In this document: positions 26,063-35,053 of the stretch, piece after piece | Numbering within the stretch: the first letter of the stretch is position 1 | Layout: each line of letters opens with the position of its first letter | Source: Prevotellaceae bacterium | GTDB lineage: Bacteria > Bacteroidota > Bacteroidia > Bacteroidales > Muribaculaceae | NCBI GenBank assembly: GCA_021772015.1 | Contig: JAETNS010000010.1 | Location: forward strand, 60,059 to 124,058 | Direction of reading: 5' to 3' | Length of the DNA: 64,000 nucleotides | The notes under the pieces: generated by a model | Told to the model about the DNA's origin: nothing | The model's database searches: none | What the model saw: the letters and a program-made list of their open reading frames with translations, nothing else | Program-made: the position numbers and the translations under genes

Positions 26063-27328
26063 ATGCTGTATTATCTTTTCCATTGGCTCGAAGACACCGG
26101 ATTCCCCGGTGCGCGCCTGATGGACTACATAACATTCCGTTCGGGAGCAGCTTTGATCCTCTCGCTGTTCATAGCGATGGTGTTCGGACGAAAGATCATC
26201 GACCGTCTGCAGAAAATGCAGGTCGGAGAGATCGTCCGCAACCTCGGCCTTGAAGGGCAGATGAAGAAGACCGGCACTCCCACCATGGGGGGCATCATCA
26301 TCATCGTGGCCACCATCGTGCCGTGTCTGTTGGTCGGCAAACTCGGGAATGTCTACATGTTGCTGATGGTGATAGCTACCCTCTGGCTCGGTGCTTTAGG
26401 CTTTGCCGACGACTATCTCAAGATGACCCGTCACAACAAAGACGGCATGAGCGGCAAATTCAAGATCATCGGCCAGGTCGGGCTCGGCCTTATTGTCGGA
26501 CTGACGATGATGGCCTCCCCGGAAATGGTCATCCGCCAGAACCATGAGATCATAAACGAGACCTCACAGGAGGTCGAAGAGGTAATATATGAGTCGGAGA
26601 ACATAAAAGCCACCCAGACGACCATCCCCTTTGTAAAGGAAAACAACTTCGACTACACCTACTTCACTCAGTGGCTTGGCGAAAACGCCCAGACCGGAGG
26701 ATGGATATTGTTTATCCTCGTGGCCATCTTCATCGTGACAGCCACCTCCAATGGGGCCAATCTCACCGACGGTCTCGACGGCCTTGCCGCCGGATGCTCG
26801 GCGATCATCGCCGTCGCGCTGGCTGTGATGGCCTACCTCGGCGGATCGGTGATCTACTCCTCCTATCTGAATATAATGTATATACCGGGGAGTGAAGAGC
26901 TGTCAGTGTTCTGTGCCGCCTTTATAGGGGCGTTGATCGGTTTCCTGTGGTACAACGCTTTCCCGGCGCAGGTCTTCATGGGTGACACCGGTTCGCTGAC
27001 CCTCGGCGGTATCATCGCGGTCCTCGCCATCCTCATACACAAGGAACTGCTTTTGCCGCTGTTATGTGCGATCTTCTATGTCGAGGATCTGTCCGTGATG
27101 CTGCAGGTCGGTTATTTCAAATACACCAAACGCAAATACGGGGCCGGAAGACGTATCTTCAAGATGACTCCCCTCCACCACCATTTCCAGAAGATGGGAA
27201 ATTCCGGCATAGACGCTTTGTGGCAAAAGCCTTTGCAAGCCATTCCTGAGTCGAAAATCGTCACGCGATTCTGGATTGTCGGCATATTCCTTGCCGTGAT
27301 AACATTCGTGACCCTCAAAATCCGCTAA
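26063..27328 (+). CDS. mraY: Phospho-MurNAc-pentapeptide transferase MraY
   Basis: The 421-residue integral membrane enzyme has the family motifs FADDYLKM and ANLTDGLDGLA, and the histidine motif PLHHHFQ. It moves phospho-MurNAc-pentapeptide to undecaprenyl phosphate to give lipid I. It is about 60 residues longer than the E. coli enzyme, mainly through an acidic insertion near residues 160-215 (IINETSQEVEEVIYESEN region); such an insertion is usual in Bacteroidota MraY. The spacer to murD is 8 nt. Confidence 0.95.
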   Translation: MLYYLFHWLEDTGFPGARLMDYITFRSGAALILSLFIAMVFGRKIIDRLQKMQVGEIVRNLGLEGQMKKTGTPTMGGIIIIVATIVPCLLVGKLGNVYMLLMVIATLWLGALGFADDYLKMTRHNKDGMSGKFKIIGQVGLGLIVGLTMMASPEMVIRQNHEIINETSQEVEEVIYESENIKATQTTIPFVKENNFDYTYFTQWLGENAQTGGWILFILVAIFIVTATSNGANLTDGLDGLAAGCSAIIAVALAVMAYLGGSVIYSSYLNIMYIPGSEELSVFCAAFIGALIGFLWYNAFPAQVFMGDTGSLTLGGIIAVLAILIHKELLLPLLCAIFYVEDLSVMLQVGYFKYTKRKYGAGRRIFKMTPLHHHFQKMGNSGIDALWQKPLQAIPESKIVTRFWIVGIFLAVITFVTLKIR

Positions 27329-27336
27329 TCAAGAAA

Positions 27337-28743
27337 ATGACATATATGGCAAATGAAAACATGAATCCCGGCAGCCCCGAACTCAAAGTGAAAGGTCGGC
27401 GGCTGGTTGTGCTCGGCGGAGGTGAAAGCGGCGTAGGTGCCGCGATCCTCGGCAAGAAACTCGGGATGGACGTGTTTCTCTCCGACATGGGCCGGATCTC
27501 CCCGAAATATGTCGAGGAGCTTGCCGCCCGTGGCATACCGTTTGAACAGGAAGGCCACACCGAGTCGCTGATCCTAAACGCCGACGAGGTGGTCAAATCT
27601 CCCGGAATACCCCCTACGGCACCTCTGATCCGGAAACTCGTGGAACAGCAGACACCTGTCATATCGGAAATAGAATTCGGCGGCCGACATACATCCGCAA
27701 AGATGGTATGTGTGACCGGCTCCAATGGCAAGACGACAACCACGATGCTGATATACCACATCCTCCGTGAGGCCGGACTTAATGTCGGTCTGGCCGGAAA
27801 TGTGGGGAAATCGCTTGCCTGGCAAGTCGCCGAAAGCAACCACGACGTGTATGTGGTCGAGCTGTCATCCTTCCAATTGGAAAACATGTATCGGTTCCGG
27901 GCCAACATAGCCGTGCTGCTCAACATTACCCCCGACCATCTCGACAGATATGGTTTCGAGATGCAGAATTACATCAACGCGAAATTCCGCATACTCCAGA
28001 ACCAGACCCCTGCGGACGCATTCATATTCTGGGAAGATGACCCTGTCATCACCGCCCAGCTCCACAGTTTCGCGACCGAAGCAAAGCTTTATCCCTTCGC
28101 CGAACATCGACATGAGGATTCCGCCGCGTGGGTCGACAATGACGGCAAAGTCATATTCAACACCCCGGAGGAGGATTTCGAGATACCGCGCTCCGAACTG
28201 TCGCTCCACGGGCTCCACAACCTGTTCAACTCAATGGCAGCCGGACTTAGTGCCTGCCTCCTCGACATAAAGAAAGATTCCCTGCGACATGCGCTGGCCA
28301 ACTTCGAAGGTGTTGAGCACCGTCTCGAACCGGCCGGAGAAATCGACGGCGTGAGATGGATCAATGATTCCAAGGCCACCAATGTCAATTCCTGCTGGTA
28401 CGCGTTGGAATCAATGCCCGACTCCAAGTCTACCATCCTCATTCTCGGAGGGAAAGACAAGGGAAACGACTACTCTGAGATCCTGCCATTGGTCGAAAAG
28501 AAAGTAAAGGTGATCGTGGCGATGGGGTTGCACAATGAGAAGATCGTGGATTTCTTCAACGGTCACGTAGACGCGGTTCTCTCCACCTCCTCCCTGCAGG
28601 AGGCGGTCGACACCTGCCGCATGATGGCCGAAAAAGGAGACACAGTATTGCTCTCCCCCTGCTGCGCCTCATTCGACCTGTTCAAAAGCTATGAGGATCG
28701 CGGACGGCAATTCAAAGAGGCTGTAAGAAAACTTGCCGATTGA
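27337..28743 (+). CDS. murD: UDP-MurNAc-L-alanine:D-glutamate ligase MurD
   Basis: The 468-residue protein has an N-terminal Rossmann-like domain (RRLVVLGGGESGVGAAILG) and the ATP-binding loop VTGSNGKTTTTMLI. The Mur-ligase central domain includes NITPDHLDRYG, and the C-terminal domain contains WINDSKATNV. It adds D-glutamate to UDP-MurNAc-L-Ala in the cytoplasm. ATG codons at 27337, 27346 and 27361 are all possible; the first gives the tightest spacing to mraY. Confidence 0.94.
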   Translation: MTYMANENMNPGSPELKVKGRRLVVLGGGESGVGAAILGKKLGMDVFLSDMGRISPKYVEELAARGIPFEQEGHTESLILNADEVVKSPGIPPTAPLIRKLVEQQTPVISEIEFGGRHTSAKMVCVTGSNGKTTTTMLIYHILREAGLNVGLAGNVGKSLAWQVAESNHDVYVVELSSFQLENMYRFRANIAVLLNITPDHLDRYGFEMQNYINAKFRILQNQTPADAFIFWEDDPVITAQLHSFATEAKLYPFAEHRHEDSAAWVDNDGKVIFNTPEEDFEIPRSELSLHGLHNLFNSMAAGLSACLLDIKKDSLRHALANFEGVEHRLEPAGEIDGVRWINDSKATNVNSCWYALESMPDSKSTILILGGKDKGNDYSEILPLVEKKVKVIVAMGLHNEKIVDFFNGHVDAVLSTSSLQEAVDTCRMMAEKGDTVLLSPCCASFDLFKSYEDRGRQFKEAVRKLAD

Positions 28744-28817
28744 TGCGTCCTTAACCCGGGATCATTCAAACTTCCACCCTGTCTTTACTGCCAAAAATCT
28801 CAAATTTTCTTTCTCTG

Positions 28818-30128
28818 ATGGAAAAAGCCAATATCCCCCTCTCTCCCGGGGCTGACGAACAGCCCCGCAAGGCAGACAAATATATCTGGGCCATCTACAT
28901 TGCCCTGATCGCCATCTCCGTGGTGGAGCTTTACAGCGCATCCTCCCGCGAGGTGCAGGCATCGAATGTCTTCGGACCGCTGCTGCGCCACGGTCTGATG
29001 CTCCTGTTAGGGTTCGGCGTGACCCTCGGCCTGTCGCGCATAAAGTTCAAATGGCTTATCCCGATGACCCCGGTGTTCGTGGCGTTCGCCCTGATCATCG
29101 CCGTCTATGTCCTGTTCAAAGGGCAGATCATCAATGGCGCGCGCCGTTCGATGAGCCTCTTCGGCATAGCGTTGCAGTCGGCGGAGCTGCTGAAACTCGC
29201 GGTCGTACTGGTGATAGCCTATGTCGTGGCATTCAACCAGGAAAAACGAGGAGTGACCACAATGGGTGTCGTCATATGCGCCGCCTTCGTGCTTCTCGCC
29301 GGTGGGCTGCTCTTCTCCCAAGGACTGACCAATACCCTCCTGCTGATGGGCATATCGATGGCGATGATGCTGATCGGAGGAATACAGTTCCGTAAATTCC
29401 TGATCGTATTGATCTGCTACGGAGCCATTGGCGCAGCCGGAGCCTTGTACAAGTCCTCCCACGACAAAATGTCTGACGAGGAGATCGCCTATATTACCCA
29501 GACCGGGAAAAACTTCAAAGGAGAGAAAGCCACGATCGACCGTCAGACCACCCAGATGGGGCGAGTCAAACGTTGGCTTGGGATCGGTGACTCCGTGCCC
29601 AAATATGACCAGCCGATAACCGCCCTCAACCGTCAGGAGATGTACTCTTTCATGGCCCAGGCCAACGGATCGTGGCACGGGGTGTTGCCCGGCAATTCCC
29701 GCGAGACAGCCCGCCTGCCATTGGCATTTTCCGATTACATCTACGCGATCATCGTCGAGGACTGGGGCTTCATCGGAGGCTTCCTGCTGCTGGCGCTGTA
29801 TCTCGCCCTGTTGGGACGAGCCGGAGCGATAGCCGCCAATTGCCGGAGCGCCCTGCCGACATTGCTGATAATGGGTATGGCGGTCTTCATCGTCCTGCAG
29901 GCACTGTTCCATATGGCGATCGTGACCGGGGTCTTCCCGGTATCGGGCCAACCATTGCCACTTATTTCAAAGGGAGGATCATCGATATTGGTCACATCTA
30001 TCGCATTCGGCATAATGTTGTCGGTAAGCCGGACAGCCGCCAAACGCGACGAGGATTCCCGGACTATCCGCGCCGAGATCGCAGAGCTGCCATCCAACAT
30101 GATCGCGGCCAACCCCTTGGCGAAATAG
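28818..30128 (+). CDS. ftsW: Septal peptidoglycan glycosyltransferase FtsW
   Basis: The 436-residue SEDS-family protein has about ten membrane segments. A large periplasmic loop in the middle (about 195-290) is longer than in E. coli and contains a lysine- and threonine-rich stretch. The C-terminal part has the SEDS signature PVSGQPLPLISKGGSS. FtsW polymerises lipid II at the septum together with FtsI. The long fourth periplasmic loop is a feature I would expect in Bacteroidota members. Confidence 0.93.
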   Translation: MEKANIPLSPGADEQPRKADKYIWAIYIALIAISVVELYSASSREVQASNVFGPLLRHGLMLLLGFGVTLGLSRIKFKWLIPMTPVFVAFALIIAVYVLFKGQIINGARRSMSLFGIALQSAELLKLAVVLVIAYVVAFNQEKRGVTTMGVVICAAFVLLAGGLLFSQGLTNTLLLMGISMAMMLIGGIQFRKFLIVLICYGAIGAAGALYKSSHDKMSDEEIAYITQTGKNFKGEKATIDRQTTQMGRVKRWLGIGDSVPKYDQPITALNRQEMYSFMAQANGSWHGVLPGNSRETARLPLAFSDYIYAIIVEDWGFIGGFLLLALYLALLGRAGAIAANCRSALPTLLIMGMAVFIVLQALFHMAIVTGVFPVSGQPLPLISKGGSSILVTSIAFGIMLSVSRTAAKRDEDSRTIRAEIAELPSNMIAANPLAK

Positions 30129-30149
30129 CCCGCCAGCTCCCACCCACAA

Positions 30150-30182
30150 CTCCCATAATTCCCAGTCCTCCCATAATTCCCA
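30150..30182. repeat. Two perfect 15-nt repeats in the ftsW-murG spacer
   Basis: CTCCCATAATTCCCA occurs at 30150-30164 and 30168-30182, and partial copies follow up to the murG start. The 76-nt spacer is C- and A-rich on the coding strand with almost no G. It looks like replication-slippage sequence. Confidence 0.6.
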
Positions 30183-30204
30183 TAACCCCAATAACTCCCA
30201 TCCA

Positions 30205-31311
30205 ATGAAAATCCTGATTTCCGGTGGAGGCACCGGAGGACATATTTTCCCGGCGTTGTCAATCGCCAACGCGGTACGCCGGCGAGACCCCGAAGCGGAA
30301 ATCCTTTTTGTCGGTGCCTTGGGCCGCATGGAAATGGAACGCGTGCCTGCCGCCGGGTATGAGATCGTAGGGCTGCCGGTTGCCGGTTTCGACCGCAAAC
30401 GCCCCTGGCGCAATGTCAAAGTACTGATGAAACTCTGGAAAAGCATGCGGCTGGCAAAGAATGTGCTTAAAGAATTCAAGCCCGACGCATGCGTAGGGGT
30501 AGGGGGATACGCCTCCGGGCCTATGCTGAAAGAGGCCCAGAAGAAAGGCATTCCCACCTTGCTGCAGGAACAGAACTCTTACGCCGGAGTGACCAACAAG
30601 CTCCTGGCGAAGAAAGCCAAGGCGATATGCGTAGCCTACGACGGGATGGAACGGTTCTTCCCGGCGGAAACGACCACCAAGACCGGCAATCCGGTCCGTC
30701 ATGAGATCGCGGTCGCCGACGCGTCGGCCAAGGAGGCAAAGGAAGCTCTCGGATTCGACCCGGCGCGTCCATTGGTTGTGGTTGTCGGGGGAAGTCTTGG
30801 CGCGCGTACAATCAACGAGTCAATGTCTCTCGCCATAAAACCTATCCTTGAAGCCGGAGCCTCAATACTATGGCAGACAGGGAAACTTTACGCCGACGAC
30901 TGCCTTTCATTCGCCACACCGCTGATGGAGAAATGGGGCGCAGACCGGCTGCAGGTCATGCCCTTCGTCAGTCGCATGGATCTGGTATATCGCGGGGCCG
31001 ACGTGATGGTCTCCCGCGCCGGAGCGTCAACAATAAGCGAGATCCAGCTGACCGGAGTGCCGGCGGTGCTTGTGCCTTCGCCGAATGTGGCCGAAGACCA
31101 TCAACGCAAGAATGCCGAGGCACTTGCCTCACGTGACGCGGCAGTGATGATCCTCGACAAAGATTGCAAAGATGAACTTTCCGGGGCGGTGTTGCGTTTG
31201 TTGAAAGACGAGTCCTGTCGCCGCAAGATCTCGGCCAATGTCAAAAGCATGGCTCTTCCCGACGCTGACGAGAAGATCGTCGATCAATTACTCCATATCA
31301 TCAACAAATAA
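30205..31311 (+). CDS. murG: Lipid II synthase MurG (GlcNAc transferase)
   Basis: The 368-residue GT28 glycosyltransferase has the N-terminal loop GGGTGGHIFPALS (residues 7-19), GVGGYASGPM, the second-lobe motif VVGGSLGA and the UDP-GlcNAc-binding stretch VSRAGASTISEIQ. It adds GlcNAc to lipid I on the inner face of the cytoplasmic membrane. It is immediately followed by murC (11 nt). Confidence 0.95.
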   Translation: MKILISGGGTGGHIFPALSIANAVRRRDPEAEILFVGALGRMEMERVPAAGYEIVGLPVAGFDRKRPWRNVKVLMKLWKSMRLAKNVLKEFKPDACVGVGGYASGPMLKEAQKKGIPTLLQEQNSYAGVTNKLLAKKAKAICVAYDGMERFFPAETTTKTGNPVRHEIAVADASAKEAKEALGFDPARPLVVVVGGSLGARTINESMSLAIKPILEAGASILWQTGKLYADDCLSFATPLMEKWGADRLQVMPFVSRMDLVYRGADVMVSRAGASTISEIQLTGVPAVLVPSPNVAEDHQRKNAEALASRDAAVMILDKDCKDELSGAVLRLLKDESCRRKISANVKSMALPDADEKIVDQLLHIINK

Positions 31312-31322
31312 TCCTACTTGCA

Positions 31323-32684
31323 ATGAAGACCAATATATATTTCGTCGGAGCCGGCGGCATAGGGATGGCCGCCCTCGAGCGTTACTTCCTCTCCAAAGGC
31401 GGCAATGTAGCCGGATATGACCGCACCCCATCCGAACTGACCGCCGCTCTCGAAAATGAGGGTGTGAAGATCAGTTTCACCGACGATGATGAAACCATTC
31501 CGGAGTCGTTTCGCGACCCGCAGACCACACTTGTTGTCTATACCCCCGCCATCCACGATGACAACCGCATACTCTCATGGTTCCGGGCAAACGGTTTCGA
31601 GGTGGTCAAAAGAGCCGTGGTTCTCGGTATGATCACCCGCTTGTCAAAATCGCTCTGTTTCGCCGGAACCCACGGCAAGACCACTACCTCCTCGATGGCA
31701 GCCCACATCATGCAGACCCAAGGCACAGGCTCCAACGCCTTCCTCGGCGGTGTGCTGCGAAATTACGGCTCCAACTTCCTGCTGTCAGCCACCAGCCCGT
31801 TCTCGGTTGTCGAGGCTGACGAATTCGACAGATCTTTCCATCAGCTGACACCATATATCGGGGTGATCACCTCGACAGATCCCGACCATCTCGACATTTA
31901 CGGGACAGAAAAGGAATACCTCGAAAGCTTCGCCCGTTTCACCGAACTGGTGACTCCCGGCGGCGCGTTGCTGATCCATACCGGGCTGAAACTTGTCCCG
32001 CGCCCGCAACCGGGAGTCAAGGTATACACCTATTCACGTGACGAGGGGGATTTCCACGCGGCATACATCCGCCACGGCCACGGGGTGATAACATTTGATT
32101 TCGTCCATCCCGAAGGCACCATCCGCAACATCTCCTTAGGCGTTCCCGTGGAAATCAACATCGAGAACGCCGTGGCAGCCCTTGCCGCCTGCTGGCTGAC
32201 AGGAGTGTTCGACGCGGCCAAAGCCCGCGAGGCAATCGGCTCTTTCATGGGGGCCGAGCGTCGGTTTCAGAAAGTGTATGAGGATGACAATCGGGTCGTG
32301 ATCGATGATTACGCTCATCATCCCGACGAACTGCGGGCTTCGATCTCCTCTATCAAAGCCTTGTATCCCGACCGCAAACTGACTGTCGCATTCCAGCCGC
32401 ACCTCTACACCCGCACCCGCGACTTCGCGCCCGGATTCGCCGAAGCGCTATCGCTGGCAGATGAGGTGATCCTGCTCGACATCTACCCGGCCCGCGAGGA
32501 GCCGATCCCCGGAATCACGTCTGAAATCATCCTCGACCGGACAAATGTCAAGGAAAAGACACTTATTCCCTTGAAAGACTTGATTTCCACGATCAAAAAC
32601 CGTAACTTTGACATCCTCTTGACGGCGGGCGCAGGCGACATAGGAGCCGAAGTGCCGCGTCTTGTGGAAGAACTGAAAAAATGA
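31323..32684 (+). CDS. murC: UDP-MurNAc:L-alanine ligase MurC
   Basis: The 453-residue protein has an N-terminal UDP-binding motif VGAGGIGMAALE, the ATP loop FAGTHGKTTTSSM, the motif VVEADEFDRSF and the C-terminal DDYAHHPDEL. It starts the peptide stem by adding L-alanine. murB and ddl, which sit beside murC in some bacteria, are not in this cluster, as is normal in Bacteroidales. Confidence 0.95.
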   Translation: MKTNIYFVGAGGIGMAALERYFLSKGGNVAGYDRTPSELTAALENEGVKISFTDDDETIPESFRDPQTTLVVYTPAIHDDNRILSWFRANGFEVVKRAVVLGMITRLSKSLCFAGTHGKTTTSSMAAHIMQTQGTGSNAFLGGVLRNYGSNFLLSATSPFSVVEADEFDRSFHQLTPYIGVITSTDPDHLDIYGTEKEYLESFARFTELVTPGGALLIHTGLKLVPRPQPGVKVYTYSRDEGDFHAAYIRHGHGVITFDFVHPEGTIRNISLGVPVEINIENAVAALAACWLTGVFDAAKAREAIGSFMGAERRFQKVYEDDNRVVIDDYAHHPDELRASISSIKALYPDRKLTVAFQPHLYTRTRDFAPGFAEALSLADEVILLDIYPAREEPIPGITSEIILDRTNVKEKTLIPLKDLISTIKNRNFDILLTAGAGDIGAEVPRLVEELKK

Positions 32685-32706
32685 TTCCCAACTTTCCCGC
32701 CACGAA

Positions 32707-33564
32707 ATGACCAAGAAAGGTGTCATAAGATGTCTGATGGCCCTGCTGCTCGCCGTTTATGTAGGGGTGGCTGTCTTCATGGCCAACCAGGCCGCAGCCC
32801 GCGACAAATGCCGGGGGTTCGACATACGGATCCTCCAGGCCGATGGGTCGCGCGACTTCGTCACCGAGACAGAGATCCGTCGCTTGCTTAAAGAATGGAA
32901 ACTTGACGACACAAGCGGACCGACCGCCTCAGTCAACCTCCAGAAAATAGAGGACAATCTTTCGAAAGTCGTCAACATCGAAAGCGCGATGGTACAACGG
33001 ATGCCCGACAACAAGATCCGGCTGACCATCGTGCCGATGATACCTGTCGCCCGTGTGTTCGATTTCAAGGGTAACTCCTACTACATCAACCGCGACGGCA
33101 AGCGGCTGACGGCCAACGCCAGATATCATCTCGATGTCCCGGTGGTATCCGGGAATTTCGACGAGCGGCGAAGCGCGGCCGAACTGATCCCCCTGATCGA
33201 GCATCTCCATAACGATTCGGCATGGAACGCCATAACGAGCCAGGTGATGGTAGACCCGGTGACCCGCGACATAATCCTTGTACCCCTCATACGCGGCCAT
33301 GTCATCAACCTCGGCGACACCGCCGACATACCCGACAAACTGTCACGGGTGATGGCGATGTACCGCAAAGTGATGCCGTTGAAAGGCTGGGAATACTACG
33401 ACACTATTTCCGTCAAATGGGCCGGCCAGGTGGTGGCCACCCGCCGCGTGAAGTCGATACCCGAACCGGCCATCCGTTTCGACCAGGAAGGGGACATAGA
33501 GGAGGAAGACATCAACTCTATGCTCGTGGCCACCGACATAGACACCACGGCGGTAGCCCACTGA
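32707..33564 (+). CDS. ftsQ: Cell division protein FtsQ/DivIB-like
   Basis: The 285-residue bitopic protein has one N-terminal membrane helix (about 8-25), a POTRA-like region (about 38-110, including IESAMVQRMPDNKIRLTI) and a beta-rich domain. The sequence is divergent from E. coli FtsQ; the call rests on the POTRA layout and the position between murC and ftsA. The acidic tail (GDIEEEDINS) is unlikely to be structured. Confidence 0.87.
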   Translation: MTKKGVIRCLMALLLAVYVGVAVFMANQAAARDKCRGFDIRILQADGSRDFVTETEIRRLLKEWKLDDTSGPTASVNLQKIEDNLSKVVNIESAMVQRMPDNKIRLTIVPMIPVARVFDFKGNSYYINRDGKRLTANARYHLDVPVVSGNFDERRSAAELIPLIEHLHNDSAWNAITSQVMVDPVTRDIILVPLIRGHVINLGDTADIPDKLSRVMAMYRKVMPLKGWEYYDTISVKWAGQVVATRRVKSIPEPAIRFDQEGDIEEEDINSMLVATDIDTTAVAH

Positions 33565-33609
33565 TCCTCTCCATCCGATATTGACTCAAAACCTAAACTC
33601 TCTACAATA

Positions 33610-35031
33610 ATGCCAGAAAGATATATAGTTGCCATAGAAATCGGCAGTTCCAAGATAAGAGGAGCCGTCGCCGTGGCCGACGAAGCGGGAATGGTCGATG
33701 TCATTGCCGCCGAAGAAGAAAAACTCATCGACTCGGTCAGGTATGGCTGCATACAGAATGTTGATGTCAGCAACGCCATAAGCCGGGTCTGTGAACGGCT
33801 CGAAGCATATCCGCGCCTGAAAGACGCGACTATCACCGGGATCTATGTCGGCCTTGGAGGAAAATCCCTCTCCAGTAAGATCGTCGAGGTATCTACCACA
33901 CTCCCCGCAGAGATGGAGATCACCGCCCAGCTTGTGGCCGATCTCAAATCCAAGGCGGAAGGAATGATCGATGACACCCGCGACGTGGTCGATGTTGTTC
34001 CCGTAAGGTTCACCGTCGACAACAAGGCGCAGAACAATCCTGTCGGGTCCTATGGCCAGCAGCTCGGAGCCCGTATGGCGGTTGTAAGCTGCATACCCCA
34101 GATAAAACGGATGCTGCGCCGTGTGCTCGGTGAACGCCTCGGACTGAACATCAACGGATATATCGTGCGGCCGCTTGCCGAAGCTGCGATGGCCCTGACT
34201 GACGACGAGCGCCGCCTTGGCTGTCTATTCGTCGATTTCGGAGCGGAGACTACCACCGTGTCGATCTACAAGAATGGCGCGCCGGTCTATCTCGTCACCC
34301 TCCCGATGGGTTCACGCAACATCACCATCGACCTCACGTCGCTCAACTACATAGAGGAGCGTGCCGAGGAGATCAAGCGCATATCCGGCAACGCAATGCC
34401 GCAAGACGGTGTACGCCGTCCCGGAGCTGACGGAATCGACTACACTGAAGTCAACAATTACGTACATGCCCGCGCCGCCGAGATCGTACAGAATATCCTC
34501 GCCCAGATCGAGTATGCCGGTCTGAAAGCTTCCGACCTTCCCGGCGGTATCGTGATCGTAGGAGGAGGCGCGCGCCTGCGCGGCTTCAACGACCTCCTCG
34601 GCAAACAAGGGAAGATGAAAGTCAGGATCGGCTCTGTCCAGGGGCCTGTCCGTATCTCCGACGGAGCGATCCATCCCGCCGAGACCCTCGATGTGATCTC
34701 CCTGCTGCTTGCCGCCTCGAAACTTCCCGAAGCGGAGTGTGTGGAATTCCCTCCTGCAGAGGATGAGGAGCCCGTACGCCGTGGCAACGGTTCGTATGAG
34801 GACATCTACGCCGAGGATGAGGAGGATGAGGAGGGCTCGCGCATCGGACGGGGATATGACGATGATGACGAGGACAACGCTCCGAAGAAAAAAGACAAGA
34901 CAAACAAACGGAAAAAGAAAACCGACGACGAAGAGGAGGAGGAAAACCACGGCTCACACCGCTCCTCGATCTTCGGCATACTCAAAGACCGCCTGTCGGG
35001 AGTATGGGGTGGCGACGACAGTTTCCAGTGA
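33610..35031 (+). CDS. ftsA: Cell division protein FtsA with charged linker
   Basis: The 473-residue actin-like ATPase has phosphate-binding segments AIEIGSSKIRGAV and FVDFGAETTTVSIY and the adenosine motif IVIVGGGARLRG. After the actin fold, residues about 383-448 form a highly charged linker: acidic runs of Asp/Glu, then a lysine-rich block, then acidic again. The last 20 residues (IFGILKDRLSGVWGG) form the amphipathic helix that anchors FtsA to the membrane. FtsA tethers FtsZ filaments. The linker between core and anchor is unusually long and polyampholytic. Confidence 0.94.
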   Translation: MPERYIVAIEIGSSKIRGAVAVADEAGMVDVIAAEEEKLIDSVRYGCIQNVDVSNAISRVCERLEAYPRLKDATITGIYVGLGGKSLSSKIVEVSTTLPAEMEITAQLVADLKSKAEGMIDDTRDVVDVVPVRFTVDNKAQNNPVGSYGQQLGARMAVVSCIPQIKRMLRRVLGERLGLNINGYIVRPLAEAAMALTDDERRLGCLFVDFGAETTTVSIYKNGAPVYLVTLPMGSRNITIDLTSLNYIEERAEEIKRISGNAMPQDGVRRPGADGIDYTEVNNYVHARAAEIVQNILAQIEYAGLKASDLPGGIVIVGGGARLRGFNDLLGKQGKMKVRIGSVQGPVRISDGAIHPAETLDVISLLLAASKLPEAECVEFPPAEDEEPVRRGNGSYEDIYAEDEEDEEGSRIGRGYDDDDEDNAPKKKDKTNKRKKKTDDEEEEENHGSHRSSIFGILKDRLSGVWGGDDSFQ

Positions 35032-35053
35032 CCAAACAAGCAAAACAAGACCA

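Noticed and set aside
29007..29951. A 314-codon minus-strand frame opposite ftsW
   Set aside because: Antisense to the SEDS gene; composition rich in His, Gln and Asp as expected from the complement of membrane-protein codons.
34709..35053. Upstream extension of ftsZ into ftsA
   Set aside because: The added residues are Arg/Thr-rich shadow sequence of the FtsA linker; MTSEDIDKTSNF is a normal FtsZ start.
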